This document shows positions 1 through 7,434 of a stretch of DNA of 14,382 nucleotides, in pieces. Each line of letters starts with the position of its first letter. Position 1 is the first letter of the stretch. The translations under genes were made by a program, and so were the position numbers. The stretch is from CAZJNX01 sp964547415 (GTDB lineage: Bacteria; Pseudomonadota; Alphaproteobacteria; Rhizobiales; Amorphaceae): the NCBI GenBank assembly GCA_964547415.1, contig CAZJNX010000123.1:1-14382 (forward strand), written 5' to 3'. The notes beneath the pieces were generated by a model. The model was not told the DNA's origin. It searched no databases and saw only the letters and a program-made list of their open reading frames with translations.

Positions 1-582
1 GTGGATCGACCTCGCCTTGGTGAGCCCGAGCTCAAAAAACACAGTTGCCCCCCGGTCCCGGCAGAGGGTCTGCGCGACATGGGGCCGGACGTTCATGGAG
101 CGCAACTCGTTCACGAAGTCTTCCGCGTCGTAGCCCCGGTCGGCACCGAGCGTGACCGGACGGGGCCGGTCGGCGAACGGCTCGATCATCGTCAGCGCGG
201 CGACGCGCTCGGCATGGCCGTCCGCCCGCGTCACGCGGGCATCTACGAAGAGGCCGGACCGGTTCTCCATGAGGGCGTGGCCACGGTAGGCGAGTTTCGC
301 CTCCATGCCCGGCCCCTTCCGGTAGAGCCGCGCGTCCGGGTCGGTGGTGGAGGCGTGCGTGGCGTTCGAGCGCCTCTCGCCTCGGAAGTCCGCCGGCGCA
401 TTGCGACCGCCGGACGAAGCGTCCGGACCGTCGCCACCCCCCTTCGGCCGGATGCTCTTCATGGAGGCCCACGCCTCGATCAGCGTGCGGTCGACGCGGA
501 CCGGCTCGGTCGACAACAGCCGCCGGACCCGCGGCCGTGCCGGCACGGCCGACAGGAAGCGGGCGGCGATCTCGCCGAGACC
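1..582 (-). pseudogene. IS5-family transposase fragment, lacking both ends
   Basis: Read on the minus strand, one open frame runs from about 582 to the left edge. It gives the DDE-transposase core common in alphaproteobacterial IS5 elements: an IAARFLSAV / RVRRLLSTE segment, then VDRTLIEAWASMKS with the first catalytic Asp (near 487), then the linker STTDPDARLYRKGPGMEAK and ALMENRSGLFVDARVTRADG, then TLGADRGYDAEDFVNELR with the second catalytic Asp. Similarity seems to stop after HVAQ at about base 70; the residues up to the edge do not look like the usual C-terminus with the third acidic residue. About 120 N-terminal residues are also missing, because the similarity starts abruptly at about 582. 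No terminal inverted repeats or target duplication are visible. The fragment should be inactive. Family recognition is confident; the exact ends are approximate. Confidence 0.8.
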
Positions 583-606
583 GCCGCCCCCCGCCACCTC
601 GTCTAG

Positions 607-813
607 GCCGACGAGCACGAATACGCCTACCAGGGTCGCCTCTTCTGGCCCTCCGATTTCCGCGACGAGGTCCTCGCCCGCCTCCTGGACCTCAACCGCA
701 CCTGCGCCGCCGAGGAGCGCGGCGAACAGCCCCCCAAACGCAGATCTCGGAGACGGCGCGCCTCGGCCAAGGGCATGAACGCCCTACTTCTTGAGGATGA
801 AAATTCATCCTGA
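607..813 (+). pseudogene. C-terminal remnant of a DNA methyltransferase-like protein, possibly DrmMI
   Basis: An open frame follows an in-frame TAG (604-606) and ends at TGA 811-813. It encodes 68 residues with GC-rich codons: GRLFWPSDFRDEVLARLLDLN, then AAEERG, then an Arg/Lys-rich tail. This looks like the extreme C-terminus of large Eco57I- or PglX-like adenine methyltransferases. In class 1 DISARM such a gene (drmMI) lies upstream of drmA, and the recognisable drmA lies about 1.7 kb downstream on the same strand. There is no start codon with a ribosome binding site, and the IS5 fragment sits immediately upstream, so the rest of the gene was probably removed by an IS-linked deletion. The methyltransferase assignment rests on a short tail plus context and is tentative. 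Confidence 0.4.
794..811. repeat. 18-nt perfect inverted repeat (8-bp arms)
   Basis: The arms AGGATGAA (794-801) and TTCATCCT (804-811) flank a two-base AA centre. The repeat lies over the last codons of the upstream remnant and before the lower-GC gene at 883. A two-base centre is poor for a hairpin and no T-run follows, so a protein-binding operator fits better than a terminator. No function can be read from the sequence alone. Confidence 0.5.
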
Positions 814-882
814 CTCTTCAGGGTAGGCTTCACACAAGAGTGCAAGCAGATGAAATTGATAGCTCGGGGTTGGAGGAGAGAT

Positions 883-1230
883 ATGGGCGGCCACGATCTC
901 GGCCAACCTGACTTGCAGACCGCCAAACCTGACCCAAGATATTATCAAAGGGGCGAGGTGTATTTTGCGAGCTCCTCGCAAGGGCTAGAGATCAAGTGGC
1001 AGGGGAGCGCTATACTCAACGAATACTATCAGTTCATTTTGGAGCTATCGAGATCTGATGTGGCTCGCCTAGCTAGGCTGTGCTTCGGCACACACCTGAG
1101 CAAAGCTCAATGGGATGAACTAGGCATGGGTCTTGCCACTGATGCCCTCGCGGAGGAGATCGGCGCATCAACGGTATCCGACGTGATCGGTGCACTGATG
1201 ACTATCCATAAGGAGCAATCCGAAGAGTAG
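883..1230 (+). CDS. Hypothetical protein, 115 residues, in a low-GC patch
   Basis: I do not recognise this protein. The start at ATG 883 is preferred over the in-frame ATG at 850 because GGAGGAG (872-878) lies just upstream of it at good spacing. The product is soluble and mixed in composition, with no signal peptide or membrane segment. An N-terminal PRYYQRGEVYFASSSQGLEI stretch looks beta-rich, and the C-terminal half (from FILELSRSDVARLARLCFG to MTIHKEQSEE) looks helical. Codon use is markedly less GC-rich than in all flanking genes, which suggests recent acquisition from another source. The gene stands alone: remnants lie on both sides and nothing is coupled to it. Because of its position, an immunity or anti-phage accessory role is possible but unsupported. 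Confidence 0.6.
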   Translation: MGGHDLGQPDLQTAKPDPRYYQRGEVYFASSSQGLEIKWQGSAILNEYYQFILELSRSDVARLARLCFGTHLSKAQWDELGMGLATDALAEEIGASTVSDVIGALMTIHKEQSEE

Positions 1231-1266
1231 CTTGCAGCGTCAGAAGCGTACGCATTCGTTGCTTGA

Positions 1267-1416
1267 GCGCCGTCAGCCCAGTACCCGACGTCGTCAGACT
1301 GCGGGTCGGCCAACCGCCTCCGCGCCGGGAGCGTCTACCTCGAGACGTTCGTCGGCCGCGTCCGCCGCTTCTACCGAACGGGCGAGGTGATCGAGGAGGA
1401 GTGGGGCCGGCCGTGA
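1267..1416 (+). pseudogene. C-terminal remnant of an unidentified protein
   Basis: After an in-frame TGA (1264-1266), an open frame runs to TGA 1414-1416. From about 1303 its translation looks like real protein: ANRLRAGSVYLETFVGRV, then RRFYRTGEVIEEEWGRP. Codons are strongly GC3-biased, like the neighbouring genes. There is no start codon with a ribosome binding site, so it appears to be the tail of a gene whose 5' part was lost. It overlaps the last codons of the minus-strand GIY-YIG gene. I cannot name the family. It may be another lost member of the defence locus that once lay upstream of drmA. Confidence 0.35.
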
Positions 1417-1913
1417 CCGGCTCCACGAGGTTCAGCGCCGTCACGGAGACAGCGCCGACGGGGGGCACGGCCGTTGGACGCTGCCCATGCCTCGCCGGCT
1501 CCCGACCGTGCCAACGCGGCGCGGCGAACGCCGGTAACGTTGAGCTCCGGATCGAGCTCGGCGATCAGCCGGGCTTCGGCGATCTCCAGCGGCCCGTGGA
1601 CGTTCTCGACGTAGAAGTGCACCGGCGCCCGCCGCACGGCCGCCACCCAGCGCAGCCGCTGGCCCTCGCTGTTGCCCTTCTCCCCGCGCAGCCAGCGCAC
1701 GTGGCCGTAGTTGTACCGAGCGTAGCGGAAGTCCACGGTCTTGCCCACGTAGAGCGCCCGATCCGCTCCGTCCTGCACCGCCACGTAGACCACGTTGGTC
1801 GCGGAGCGCACGTCCGGCGCGTAGTCGAAGCGGAACCCGTGCTCCTCGTCCTCCCGGAGCGTCGCCGCCCACCGGAAGCCCCGATCGCGAATGGTCTGCA
1901 CGATGTCCGTCAT
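1371..1913 (-). CDS. GIY-YIG nuclease-domain protein, 180 residues
   Basis: The protein carries a GIY-YIG nuclease fold, which hydrolyses phosphodiester bonds in DNA using two Tyr, an Arg and a Glu. The first strand with Tyr43 is VVYVAV, the second is ALYVGKT with Tyr55, Arg63/Arg66 follow in FRYARYNYGH, and the catalytic Glu113 sits in EARLIAELDPELN, which matches the E..LI...P.xN signature. All expected catalytic residues are present, so it should be active. The N-terminal ~35 residues and the basic tail after residue 126 are not part of the domain. The tail overlaps an opposing gene remnant, so its natural end may differ. The ATG overlaps the stop of the upstream 135-residue gene (ATGA, 1910-1913), implying translational coupling. 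A role in phage or foreign-DNA restriction is inferred only from the surrounding defence genes. Confidence 0.8.
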   Translation of the reverse strand: MTDIVQTIRDRGFRWAATLREDEEHGFRFDYAPDVRSATNVVYVAVQDGADRALYVGKTVDFRYARYNYGHVRWLRGEKGNSEGQRLRWVAAVRRAPVHFYVENVHGPLEIAEARLIAELDPELNVTGVRRAALARSGAGEAWAASNGRAPRRRCLRDGAEPRGAGHGRPHSSSITSPVR

Positions 1914-2317
1914 TTCCCGTCCTCCGTTCCCTCGATGAACTCGATGTAGGCCCCGCGCGCGCCGTCGTGCCCGGTACGCATCTCCACGACCCGCCAGCGC
2001 CCCTTCACGAGGCCGGCCCCCCCGATGGAGCGTGGAGCCCCCAGCGGCGCGTTGCCCCGCTGCCGCAAGAGGATCAGCCGCACCTCGGTGCCCTCCCGGA
2101 TCAGCCCGGTGTCCCAGGCGTCCTTCAGGCCGCCGTGGTTCGTGCGCGGTCGCCAGATGCCGAAGCGGCCGTTCTCCTGCGCGTCCGTCCACGCCGTGAC
2201 GACGATCTCGCCGTCGTCGTTGATGCCGCCCCAGAAGCCGCGCGCGGTGCCGGTCTTGATGCCCGCCGCGTGCAGCTGGTCGATGAACCGGCTGAACGCC
2301 GGCAGTCTGAATGCCAT
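1910..2317 (-). CDS. Hypothetical 135-residue partner of the GIY-YIG protein
   Basis: I do not recognise a named family. The start at 2317 is fixed by a strong GAGGAGGG ribosome binding site about five bases upstream; a longer frame reaching 2545 is ignored because it crosses the promoter. The protein is soluble. It begins with a helix-like FSRFIDQLHAAGI, then a conspicuous GTARGFWGGINDDGEIVVTA segment, then FGIWRPRTNHGGLKDAWDTG and EGTEVRLILLRQRG, and ends with GRWRVVEM. Aromatic, Arg and Gly residues in beta-rich segments would suit a nucleic-acid-binding module such as a PUA/EVE-like barrel, but that is a guess. It is the first gene of a two-gene operon with the GIY-YIG nuclease (4-nt overlap), so it probably acts with it, for example as a recognition subunit or a regulator of the nuclease. 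Confidence 0.75.
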   Translation of the reverse strand: MAFRLPAFSRFIDQLHAAGIKTGTARGFWGGINDDGEIVVTAWTDAQENGRFGIWRPRTNHGGLKDAWDTGLIREGTEVRLILLRQRGNAPLGAPRSIGGAGLVKGRWRVVEMRTGHDGARGAYIEFIEGTEDGK

Positions 2318-2348
2318 CGGGCCCTCCTCATCCGAGACCGTGCGGAGA

Positions 2349-2377
2349 ATGGTAGGAGACATGTTGGAGAGAGTCAA
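2349..2377 (-). promoter_or_regulatory. Sigma-70-like promoter for the GIY-YIG operon
   Basis: On the minus strand, TTGACT (2377-2372) and TACCAT (2354-2349) are separated by exactly 17 bases. They match the consensus at 5/6 and 4/6 positions. Transcription would begin near 2342, giving a leader of about 25 bases that contains the ribosome binding site of the 135-residue gene. In DNA this GC-rich, such a pair is unlikely by chance at exactly this place. It lies in the 194-bp divergent region shared with drmA. Confidence 0.55.
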
Positions 2378-2511
2378 GGCGAAGCGGGAGGCGCGCGTGG
2401 AGGCCGGCAACGCCGAAACGTCAGATGCGGACGTAGCTCCTGTCAGCACTGGTTGACGGCTCCCCCTCCTTATCGCCACAGTCGCAACAGCAACCCGCCG
2501 CGGGAACGACG

Positions 2512-3516
2512 ATGCAGGCAAGCTCGACATCTTCAGCCGACGCACCGACCGTCCGTCGCCGTCTCGTCGACACGCTCCGGCGCGACCTGATCGGCCCGTT
2601 CCCGGAGGACGCCGACCTCGCCGAGGAGCGGCTGAAGGATCTGCCCTCGCGCTGGTACCTCACCGGCTACCTCGTCCCCGCCGACGAGGCCCCCCTCGCC
2701 GCGCCCGACGACGACGACGACAGCCTCAAGACCCTCCTCGGCGAAACCACGCCCGACGACGAGACGACCGACGGCGCCGGCATCACCGGCGCGGGCGACG
2801 ACGAGACGGCCGCCGACAGCCCGACCGTGCGCCGGCGCATCCGCCCGACCAGCCTCGGCCTGACCGTGCTCGTGCCCAAGGGCACGCGGAGCGTCACGGC
2901 GATCGTCGAGTGGGGCGACTACCGGGCGGAGCCGCCGATCGCCGGGAGCGTGCTCGAGAAGGACGGCGGCGGCACCGACGAGGAACGCAAGGCCGCCGAC
3001 GAGGCCGTGTGGGTGCGCGTGCCCCGACGGCGCCCCGTGACGGTCGACCTCCCGGCAACCCTCGCCGCCGCGCCCCGCTGGATGGACTTTCCGGTCGAGA
3101 ACTCCGCCGCGCCGCAGCGGGCGGGCGGCGGTCTCGTCGTCTCGGCCTTCGCCGTGCCGGCGGTGCGGCGGCTCGCGGGCGGCGGCTTTGACGAGGTCGT
3201 GTCGGTGACCGTGACCGTCGTCAACAAGCGACCGGTGGCGGCGCGGCGCTTCGGGGACGTGTCCTACGCCTTCCAGGTCCGCCTCACCCTCGAGGCCGAG
3301 GGCGGCTTCCTGCCGGCCATGGACCTCACCGGCTACGCGTCGGACGAGGAGGACCTGCGCCTCCACGACCTCCATTACCGCGACGTCAGAGCTGGGGCAC
3401 CGGCCGCAACACCTCCGTCGCCTGGCCGAAGAGCGCCGACGGGACCGTCGAGCGGGTCTGGACCGACCCGATGCCCGAGGCGGAGGTGGAGAAGGTCGAC
3501 CAGAACGACGCCCTGA
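2512..3516 (+). pseudogene. drmA: DISARM helicase DrmA, N-terminal part before frameshift
   Basis: The first 292 codons (to about 3387) are the N-terminal region of DrmA, the core helicase of the DISARM anti-phage system, which acts with DrmB. Recognisable features are VRRRLVDTLRRDLIGPFPED, SRWYLTGYLVP, a highly acidic DDDDD linker, and beta-rich segments such as TSLGLTVLVP and VSVTVTVVNKRPV up to DLHYRDV. After that the frame reads alien Pro/Arg-rich residues to a stop at 3516. The true continuation (WGTGRNTSVAWPKSADGTVE) is in the -1 frame from 3393. One base has been lost (or two gained) near 3387-3393. No canonical slippery heptamer is present there, so this is more likely a mutation or a sequencing error than programmed frameshifting. 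Only a weak ribosome binding site (GGGAA) precedes the ATG. Confidence 0.75.
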
Positions 3517-5879
3517 AGGCCATCGGCGTCCCCCTCTCCATGAAGAAGCTCGCCGCCCGCGCCGCCGAGGGCGCGGACGCGCTCGCCGATGCCCTTCGCC
3601 CGTTCCCGGAGGCCTACGCCGCGTTCATCGCGAGCGAGCGGGGCAAGCTGTCCGCCTTCGACGGCGTGCCGAGGCGGCGCGAAACGGCCGAACGCCTGAT
3701 CGCCGGCCAGGAGGCGGCGCAGCGGCGGATCGCGGAAGGCATCGCGCTCCTCGCCAGCGACGAGAACGCCCGCCTCGCCTTCCGCGCCATGAACGAGGCG
3801 GTGGCGAGCGCCCTCGAAAAGCGCCTGAAGGTCGACGACCCCGCCTGGCGCCCGTTCCAGCTCGCCTTCATCCTCCTCAACCTCGCCGGCCTCACCGACC
3901 GCACCCACCCGGACAGGGAGACCGTCGACCTCCTGTTCTTCCCGACGGGCGGCGGCAAGACGGAGGCTTACCTCGGCCTGTCCGCCTACGAGATCGCCCA
4001 CCGCCGCATCGTCCACGGCGGCTACCTGGGCGCGGGCGTCACCGTCGTCATGCGCTACACCCTGCGCCTCCTGACGCTCGACCAGCTCTCCCGCGCCGCC
4101 GGCGTCGTGTGCGCCCTCGAGCTGATGCGCAAGAGCCCCGCCTGGCGCGACGACGGTGGCCGCGCCATCCTCGGCGACTGGCCGATCGAGATCGGCCTGT
4201 GGATCGGCTCGAAGGGCTCCCCCAACTGGCTCGGCGGCCGGGGCGACACGGGAGAGGACAGGGCCGTCACGCAGGTACGCGCCTACCAGCGGCGCCCGCA
4301 GCGGGAGAGCGCGCCGGCGCCGATCCGCGAGTGCCCGTGGTGCCGGCACCCGATCGGGCCGGGCAACTTCGACATGTGGCCGAACTGGCAGGCGCCCTCG
4401 CGCATGACGATCACCTGCGCCAACATCGACTGCGAGTTCAGCCAGGGCGATCCGCTGCCCGTGCTCGCGGTCGACGAGGAGATCTACAACCGCCTGCCCG
4501 CCTTCCTGATCGCGACCGTCGACAAGTTCGCCCAGCTCCCGTGGCGGGCGGCCGTCGGCGCCTTCTTCGGCCACGTCGACCGCATCGTGCACGACCACGG
4601 CTGCCGCGGCGCCGACCGCCCGGGCGAGGGCCACCCGTTCGCGGAGGGCGAGTGCCTGCCGCCGCCCGACCTCGTCATTCAGGACGAGCTCCACCTCATC
4701 TCCGGCCCCCTCGGCACCATCGCGGGCCTCTACGAGGCGGCCATCGACGCCCTGTCGACGCGCACGGTGAACGGCCGCGCAGTCCGCCCGAAGATCGTCG
4801 CGTCGACCGCCACCGTCCGGCGCGCGGAGAAGCAGATCACGCACCTCTTCGACCGCCCGGACACGGCCATCTTCCCCCCGCCCGGCATCGACCGGGAGGA
4901 CAGCTGGTTCGCGATCGTCCGCAAGCCCGAGGAGGTGCCGCCGCGCCTTTACGTCGGCCTCGCCGCCCTCGGCCAGGGCCCGCGCGTCGTCTTCCTGAAG
5001 GCGCTCATCAGCCTGATGGCCGCCGCCCGCGCCGAGCAGGAGGCCGTCGGCGTCACCGGTGAGGCGTCGCCGGCCGACCCGTACCTGACCGCCGTGTGCT
5101 CCTTCAACGCGTTGAGGGAGCTCGGCGGCGCCCGGCGCATCGTGGAGGACGAGGTCCGCGCCAAGCTGATGGCGTACGGTCGCAGCCGCCGCCGCCTCGA
5201 CCCGCCGGACGTCCCGTTCGCGGACCGGACCATCGGCGCGCCCGTCGAGCTCACCTCCCGCGTATCGACGGACGACGTCGCCGCCTACAAGGACCAGCTC
5301 GCCCGCTCGATCGGCGACGAGGGCTTCGTGGACGTGGCGCTCGCCACCAACATGATCTCGGTCGGCCTCGACATCACCCGCCTCGGCCTGATGCTGGTCC
5401 AGGGGCAGCCGAAGTCAGCCGCCGAGTACATCCAGGCGACGAGCCGCGTCGGCCGCGACGAGAAGCGCCCCGGGATCGTGCTCGCCATCCTCAATCTGCA
5501 CAAGCCCAGGGACCGCGCCCACTACGAGAGCTTCCGCTCCTTCCACGCCCAGTTCTACCGGTCGGTGGAGGCGACCAGCGTCACCCCGTGGTCGACCGGT
5601 GCGGGTGAATGCGTCTTGAACGCCTCCCGCATCGGTCCGTTGTACTTCACCGGAGACGAGCTGCGAGAACCGCGACATGCTCCTCGACCGCACCTACCTG
5701 ACGCGTGTCTTTCCGGCGCGCGCCGCTCCATGAGCGGAAGCACCGGAAAGATGTCGGACAGCCGACCCCGTCGGGGCCATGGTACCGCACGTGCGCGTGT
5801 CGGCCTTCCGAGATTTCCCACGATCGGACGCAGATGTTGCATGAGGCCGGGAAGGACCACTGCATGCGGCAGGGCTTGA
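3471..5879 (+). pseudogene. drmA: DISARM helicase DrmA, main part, C-terminally truncated
   Basis: This frame (open from about 3390, first ATG 3471) holds the SF2 helicase core of DrmA, numbered from 3471. Walker A is FFPTGGGKTEAY (156-167), a zinc-ribbon-like set is C288/C291 and C316/C321, the DEAH-like box is QDELH (404-408), motif III is STAT (445-448), and motifs V/VI are ATNMISVGLDITRLG and QATSRVGRD (655-663). Similarity continues through SFHAQFYRSVEATSVTPW and stops at about base 5591. The remaining codons to the 5879 stop look like read-through of unrelated sequence that overlaps the start of the secreted-protein gene. DrmA normally continues for a further C-terminal region, and drmB and drmC should follow but do not. 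With the upstream frameshift this is probably a dead gene, although the motor motifs themselves are intact. Confidence 0.8.
5662..5733 (+). pseudogene. Possible C-terminal remnant after the drmA break
   Basis: In a frame different from drmA, codons from 5662 to TGA 5731-5733 give CENRDMLLDRTYLTRVFP followed by ARAAP. This reads like a genuine protein C-terminus with GC3-rich codons, but no start or longer homologous frame is present. If real, it is the tail of a gene fused onto truncated drmA by deletion. The rest of 5592-5863 shows nothing beyond a short CCCC/GGGG inverted repeat (5766-5776) without a T-run. Confidence 0.2.
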
Positions 5880-7360
5880 TCCTTCTGTTCATTCTCGCCG
5901 CACTGGTGCATGGACGGCCCGCCGGAGCGGCCACGATCGAGGTGACCCGATCCGACGGCCTCGCCTTCATCCACGTGACCGGTGAGTTCAAACGGGGTGA
6001 CGAGCAGGCCTTTCGACGAGCCATTTCGAACGTGAGCGACGGGATCGTCGTCTTCCACAGCGGCGGGGGCGACCTTCTCACCGGACTCGTCATCGGCGAG
6101 ACCATACGGATGCGACAGCTCGCGACCGCGGTGCCACCCGGCGCGATCTGTACGTCCGCGTGCGCGCTCGCCTGGCTCGCCGGCCCGCAGCGGCTGAAGA
6201 GCGTCATGGGCATGGTCAGCTTCCACGCCGCCTGGGTCGAGCGCGACGGGGCGACGGCGGAGACCGGCGCCGGCAACGCGGTGGTCGGCGCCTACCTCAC
6301 CGATCTCGGCCTGCCGCTCAGTGCGATCCTGTTCGCGACGTCCGCCGGGCCCGAGGACATGAACTGGCTGACGGAGGAAACCGGCCGGGAGGTCGGCATC
6401 GCCTTCGTCACGCTGGAAGGGGACGGTCCGGCGGACGGGAACGTCGCGCAAGCGCCGAAGCCGCGGGAGGTGTCGCCGGAGGTCCTGGCGGCACGCTTCG
6501 TTCGCCGGCATTTCGAGGCCGTGAGCGCGCCGAACCCCCAGTACATGGCCCACGCGCACGCGGCGTACGCCTCGTCCGTCGACTATCACGGCAACCGCCT
6601 GTCGCGCCCGGACGTGATCGACGACATCGGCCGGTTCGCCCGTCGCTGGCCCGATCGCCGCTATGCCGTTCGCGGCGAGCCGTCCATCGCGTGCGACCAG
6701 CGCCGCGGGATCTGCCGCGTCGAAGGCTTCGGCGTCTACGAGGCCGCGAGCAGCGCACGGGGCCAGATTTCCAACGGCATCTTCACCTTCGCGATGGAGA
6801 TCTCCTACCGCGACCGCCTCCTGATCGTCGCCGAAGAGTCGCAGGTCATCGATCGCCTCGTCGCTGACATGACGCCTGGCGGCGAGGACCTCGTGCGCTT
6901 CATCCAGGTGAACCTCGCCCGCCTCGGCTGCGGGCCCGGCGAGATCGACGGCCGTTGGGGAAGCAACACCGCGTTCGCCATCGACCGCTTCAACAGGGCG
7001 ACCGGCAGCGGCCTCGACCCGGTGGGACCCACGGTGGATGCGCTGACGGCCCTGCAGGTACGCCGGAGCGGCACCTGCGGCCCGGAGGTCGGGCGCGGCG
7101 GACGCACCGTCTCCCGCCTTCCGGGCACGGACCTTCCCGGCGGCGACTACCGGATCGTGAAGGAAGTCCCCTACGGCACCTGCGAGAGTTCCTGCCTCGC
7201 CGACCGCCGCTGCGCCGCCTTCACGTTCAACCAGCGCCACGAATGGTGCTTCCTCAAGGACACGGTGGCCGCCCCCGTCGACTTCCGGGGCGCGATCTCC
7301 GGCATCATCCGCCAGGGCACCATCGAGATCGAACCCCTGTCCCGACACCGGCCGCAGTAA
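5864..7360 (+). CDS. Secreted ClpP-like / NTF2-like / PG-binding / PAN protein
   Basis: This is a 498-residue exported protein. The start at 5864 is chosen because AAGGA (5852-5856) lies seven bases upstream and a signal peptide follows at once (residues 1-23, hydrophobic GLILLFILAALV, then RPAGA). Residues about 25-180 resemble the COG3904-type periplasmic ClpP/crotonase-fold family: HSGGGDLLTGLVIGE, then CTSACALAWLAG with a candidate Ser98, then SFHAAW with His121. Residues about 203-333 look like an NTF2/SnoaL-like domain (VDYHGNRLSRPDVIDDIGRF). Residues about 340-405 form a peptidoglycan-binding-like repeat (LARLGCGPGEIDGRWGSNTA). Residues about 420-482 match a PAN/apple domain with paired cysteines (C440, C444, C450, C462). 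The protein should act in the periplasm. It has no evident link to phage defence and may be cargo carried along with the island. Confidence 0.8.
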   Translation: MRQGLILLFILAALVHGRPAGAATIEVTRSDGLAFIHVTGEFKRGDEQAFRRAISNVSDGIVVFHSGGGDLLTGLVIGETIRMRQLATAVPPGAICTSACALAWLAGPQRLKSVMGMVSFHAAWVERDGATAETGAGNAVVGAYLTDLGLPLSAILFATSAGPEDMNWLTEETGREVGIAFVTLEGDGPADGNVAQAPKPREVSPEVLAARFVRRHFEAVSAPNPQYMAHAHAAYASSVDYHGNRLSRPDVIDDIGRFARRWPDRRYAVRGEPSIACDQRRGICRVEGFGVYEAASSARGQISNGIFTFAMEISYRDRLLIVAEESQVIDRLVADMTPGGEDLVRFIQVNLARLGCGPGEIDGRWGSNTAFAIDRFNRATGSGLDPVGPTVDALTALQVRRSGTCGPEVGRGGRTVSRLPGTDLPGGDYRIVKEVPYGTCESSCLADRRCAAFTFNQRHEWCFLKDTVAAPVDFRGAISGIIRQGTIEIEPLSRHRPQ

Positions 7361-7395
7361 GCGGCCCCGGCGATGCCATCGCCCTCGGAGGCCAC

Positions 7396-7434
7396 ATGAC
7401 CCGCATCCCCGCGAACGACCGGGCGCCCCGATGA
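7396..7434 (+). other. 12-codon leader ORF coupled to the DUF4268 gene
   Basis: ATG 7396 is preceded by a clear GGAGG (7387-7391). It opens a frame of only 12 codons (MTRIPANDRAPR) whose TGA overlaps the ATG of the next gene (ATGA, 7431-7434). The next gene has no ribosome binding site of its own at 7431, so ribosomes probably arrive by re-initiation from this leader. A 7-bp inverted repeat with a one-base centre (GGCGATG / CATCGCC, 7369-7383) lies just upstream of the GGAGG. No run of regulatory codons typical of attenuators is seen. Confidence 0.45.

Noticed and set aside
2361..2456. 31-residue plus-strand ORF in the divergent region
   Set aside because: Its ribosome binding site is too close to the ATG (two bases), it lies over the promoter of the opposite operon, and the sequence is unremarkable.
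3380..3400. Programmed -1 frameshift in drmA
   Set aside because: The shift direction fits -1, but there is no canonical slippery heptamer, and drmA is also truncated later, so mutation is simpler.
5766..5776. CCCC/GGGG inverted repeat as a terminator of drmA
   Set aside because: Only a four-base stem with a three-base loop and no T-run follows.
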